Assembly: GCA_002067405.1 (NCBI GenBank)
Contig: MVRP01000201.1
Span: forward strand, 1-7,238
Source of the DNA: Syntrophorhabdaceae bacterium PtaU1.Bin034
GTDB taxonomy: Bacteria > Desulfobacterota_G > Syntrophorhabdia > Syntrophorhabdales > WCHB1-27
Reading direction: 5' to 3'
Length of the DNA stretch: 7,238 nucleotides
The position numbers were made by a program, and so were the translations under genes. Shown here one piece after another: positions 5,810 through 7,238 of the stretch; the stretch's first letter is position 1; every line of letters starts with the position of its first letter. Under the pieces are notes generated by a model. It ran no database searches, was not told the DNA's origin, and was given only the letters and a program-made list of their open reading frames with translations.

Positions 5810-6832
5810 ATGTTGCCGCTCGAGGAAAAACTCCGGAAGCGGATAGCGCAAGAAGGACCTGTTACTTACGAAGCCGTCCTCGAGTCCGCCCTTTACGACG
5901 AGAATGACGGATACTACCGTAACGGTAAGCAGGAGAGACAGGATTATTACACTTCGCCCGAGATACATCCCATTTTTGGCCGGACCATCGGCGGCTATGT
6001 GGAGAATGTCTCCCGTACACTGAAAATCCCGTCAGTCAGCATCGTGGAACTGGGAGGGGCATCGGGGGGACTTGCGGGAGATATCATTTCCGCCTTCCGA
6101 CACCTGACGATTGACAGGTACCTGATAATCGAGAAGGGGCAGGAGAGGAGGAACGGTCAGGTAGAATGGGTGAACAGCGTCGACCGTATCGGGAGAATGG
6201 ATGGTTTCACCTTCATTGTTGCCAACGAGTTTTTCGACGCCCTTCCCTTTCATCGGGTGATCATGCAGAAGGGTGTCCTTCACGAGATCTATACAGGCTA
6301 CCAGGACGGCTTTATCGAACAGGCGGGCCCCTTAAGCGGACCTGTTGCCTCATTCCTTGAGCGACACCCTGTGTTCTTACAGGAAAACCAGGTAACGGAG
6401 GTAACCACCTATTCCGTCCCTCTTCTCGAAAAGCTTTCGGAACTCGTCGAGCGTGCATGTCTTCTCGTATTTGACTACGGCTACCATCAGACGGATATCT
6501 CGACGGGCCGGTTCTTCGAAGGCAGTTTGGTCGGTTACAAAGAACGAAAGATACGCAATGACCTTTTCGGCGATCTGGGAAAGATGGATATCACCCATCA
6601 TGTCAACTTCGACCACCTGTCGGACCTGCTTGCCGGGCTGGGGTGGAAGAAGGACGGGGAGATCGAGCAGTACCGGTTTCTATATAAAGCCGGATTACTC
6701 GAGGAATTGAGCCGTCTTCCGCAAACCGAACGGCTGTCGGCAAAATGGCTGATAAATCCTGCGGGGCTCGGCTCCATGATATCGGTCCTCGGGTTTTCCA
6801 AAAACCTGTCCTTCCCCCTGCCGGGATTCTAA
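5810..6832 (+). CDS. MidA/NDUFAF7-family SAM-dependent methyltransferase (DUF185)
   Basis: From the ATG at 5810 the protein has 340 residues; an earlier in-frame ATG at 5789 would add seven. Family blocks occur in order: the N-terminal helix PLEEKLRKRIAQEGPVTYE, ALYDENDGYY at 27-36, DYYTSPEIHPIFGR at 45-58, the SAM-binding loop VELGGASGG at 79-87, ANEFFDALPFHR at 138-149, FDYGY at 221-225, GSLVGYKERK at 238-247, DITHHVNFDHL at 260-270, and the C-terminal PAGLGSMISVLGFSK at 317-331. Eukaryotic NDUFAF7 dimethylates an arginine of the NDUFS2 subunit during complex I assembly. Bacterial homologues are thought to modify a protein arginine, but their targets are mostly unknown. No complex I gene is in the window. 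The SAM loop GGASGG departs from the common GAGRG form but keeps the glycines. The protein is likely cytoplasmic. Confidence 0.92.
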   Translation: MLPLEEKLRKRIAQEGPVTYEAVLESALYDENDGYYRNGKQERQDYYTSPEIHPIFGRTIGGYVENVSRTLKIPSVSIVELGGASGGLAGDIISAFRHLTIDRYLIIEKGQERRNGQVEWVNSVDRIGRMDGFTFIVANEFFDALPFHRVIMQKGVLHEIYTGYQDGFIEQAGPLSGPVASFLERHPVFLQENQVTEVTTYSVPLLEKLSELVERACLLVFDYGYHQTDISTGRFFEGSLVGYKERKIRNDLFGDLGKMDITHHVNFDHLSDLLAGLGWKKDGEIEQYRFLYKAGLLEELSRLPQTERLSAKWLINPAGLGSMISVLGFSKNLSFPLPGF

Positions 6833-6922
6833 AGAGAAGTGAAAGAGAGAGGTGAACGGGAGACCCCGAAGCCCAAAGACCGGGTGGTGAACAGGTTTGG
6901 TGACCTAAATGGCTCAAAAGGT

Positions 6923-6952
6923 TTGACTTAAAGCTGTTTCTCGTGCTATAAG
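6923..6952 (+). promoter_or_regulatory. Sigma70-type promoter of the structured RNA element
   Basis: TTGACT (6923-6928) and TATAAG (6947-6952) are separated by 18 bases. Initiation would be expected near 6959, giving an RNA of about 115 nt up to the terminator. The -35 box overlaps the second AGGTTTG copy. Confidence 0.6.
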
Positions 6953-6958
6953 AGGCAG

Positions 6959-7075
6959 ATGACAATAAGGAAAGCCAAGACTGCACAGTGGATATGGTGG
7001 CGCCCGATGACATAGCTGTGGGACTGCCGCCTTTTAGGCCATGAGTGGTTTCACAGCCATTCATGGCCTTTTTTT
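6959..7075 (+). ncRNA. Candidate structured RNA: small RNA or riboswitch/attenuator leader with pseudoknot and terminator
   Basis: The segment is bounded by a good promoter and a strong intrinsic terminator and has no plausible reading frame. GGTGGC (6996-7001) pairs with GCCGCC (7026-7031), with one G-U pair, and CCC (7003-7005) can extend it with GGG (7020-7022). CACAG (6984-6988) can pair with CTGTG (7016-7020) inside the loop, which gives an H-type pseudoknot; this helix competes with the CCC/GGG pairs at one base. A linker TTTTA (7032-7036) leads straight into the terminator. A compact pseudoknot next to a terminator, 70 bases before a start codon, resembles a riboswitch. An independent small RNA is equally possible, since no convincing second promoter was seen before the next gene. 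It does not match the cores I know for c-di-GMP, fluoride, cobalamin, TPP, glycine, SAM or 6S RNA. The folding was done by eye. Confidence 0.5.
7037..7075 (+). terminator. Rho-independent terminator
   Basis: GGCCATGA (7037-7044) pairs perfectly with TCATGGCC (7061-7068). Inside, TGG (7046-7048) can pair with CCA (7057-7059). Seven T residues (7069-7075) follow directly. On the opposite strand the hairpin is followed by TAAAAGG, so it works only on the plus strand. Confidence 0.9.
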
Positions 7076-7145
7076 ATTGTGTTTTGAATGCTCTGCCGCC
7101 CTTCTTGTCCAGATAAGGCGTTGTTGAAAAAAACAGGAGGATCAC

Positions 7146-7238
7146 ATGAAACGCTTTCTATTCTGTCTCATCGCACTAACCCTTTTTTCCGCCTTTCTCT
7201 CGGGATATCCCACACCCGGATACTCCCAGGCAACTATC
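7146..7238 (+). CDS. Exported protein of unknown function, partial (N-terminus only)
   Basis: An open frame begins at ATG 7146, preceded by the strong Shine-Dalgarno AGGAGG (7135-7140) at 5 bases, and runs 31 codons to the window edge with no stop. The residues form a classic signal peptide: positive K2 and R3, a hydrophobic core at about 4-18 (FLFCLIALTLFSAFL), then a polar region ending in a likely cleavage site near SQA at 27-29. The protein is therefore expected in the periplasm or outside the cell. The single Cys at position 7 lies inside the hydrophobic core, so it is not a lipobox. The mature part is not in the window and no family can be named. The gene sits 70 bases after the terminator of the structured RNA and may be controlled by it. 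Confidence 0.8.
   Translation, partial: MKRFLFCLIALTLFSAFLSGYPTPGYSQATI

Larger units (their letters stand above)
6833..7145 (+). other. 313-base non-coding region between the methyltransferase and a secreted-protein gene
   Basis: No convincing gene occurs here on either strand. The first 90 bases are purine-rich and hold two near-identical copies of GGTGAAC(G/A)GG (6851-6860 and 6886-6895). AGGTTTG also occurs twice (6893-6899 and 6919-6925). A promoter, a structured RNA candidate, a terminator and the Shine-Dalgarno of the next gene follow and are listed separately. Only a small CGGG/CCCG hairpin (6857-6868) without a T tract comes directly after the methyltransferase. The terminator at 7037-7075 may therefore also end that transcript. 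Confidence 0.6.

Noticed and set aside
6990..7060. Fluoride or c-di-GMP riboswitch in the structured RNA candidate
   Set aside because: Short fragments look similar, but the conserved core bases of these families are not present in the right order.
6603..7064. Minus-strand open frame of 153 codons across the end of the methyltransferase gene and the non-coding region
   Set aside because: It is antisense to a conserved domain and to the terminator and promoter, has a Ser/Arg/Pro-rich low-complexity composition, and shows no family motif.

Overview
The window is a stretch of bacterial chromosome of roughly even base composition. Its genes have normal Shine-Dalgarno sites and sigma70-type promoters. 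It holds seven complete genes and two partial ones, cut by the left and right edges. A desulforedoxin-like cysteine motif, a TM1367-type cyclophilin-like protein, a eukaryotic-type PP2C phosphatase and a MidA-type methyltransferase together suggest an anaerobic or microaerophilic Gram-negative, such as a Nitrospirota or Desulfobacterota lineage. This placement is inference from gene content; no rRNA or other marker gene is present. There is no sign of a phage, IS element, tRNA or CRISPR array.

Layout. On the left, two minus-strand genes encode an exported beta-propeller protein (1-935, cut by the edge) and a membrane-anchored calcineurin-like metallophosphoesterase (1203-2336). A 140-base divergent intergenic region (2337-2476) follows. 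On the plus strand come a cyclophilin-like protein (2477-2869), a two-part protein joining a histone-H1-like Lys/Ala/Pro tail to a desulforedoxin-like Cys motif (3066-3509), and an isochorismatase-family hydrolase (3646-4206). The hydrolase converges, 13 bases apart, on a minus-strand PP2C phosphatase (4220-5053). To the right, on the plus strand, are a small heat-shock protein (5268-5708) with a near-consensus promoter overlapped by an inverted repeat, and a MidA/NDUFAF7-like methyltransferase (5810-6832).

The last 400 bases are mainly non-coding. They contain a strong promoter (6923-6952), a segment of about 80 nt that can form an H-type pseudoknot, and a strong intrinsic terminator (7037-7075). 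Next comes the start of a signal-peptide-bearing protein (7146 to the edge). This layout fits either a small RNA gene or a riboswitch or attenuator leader, and I recognise no known family in it.

The genes do not form one pathway. They look like a housekeeping and stress-related neighbourhood. The most noteworthy items are the pseudoknot-terminator element, the H1-tail/desulforedoxin chimera, and the HspR/HAIR-like inverted repeat over the hsp20 promoter.
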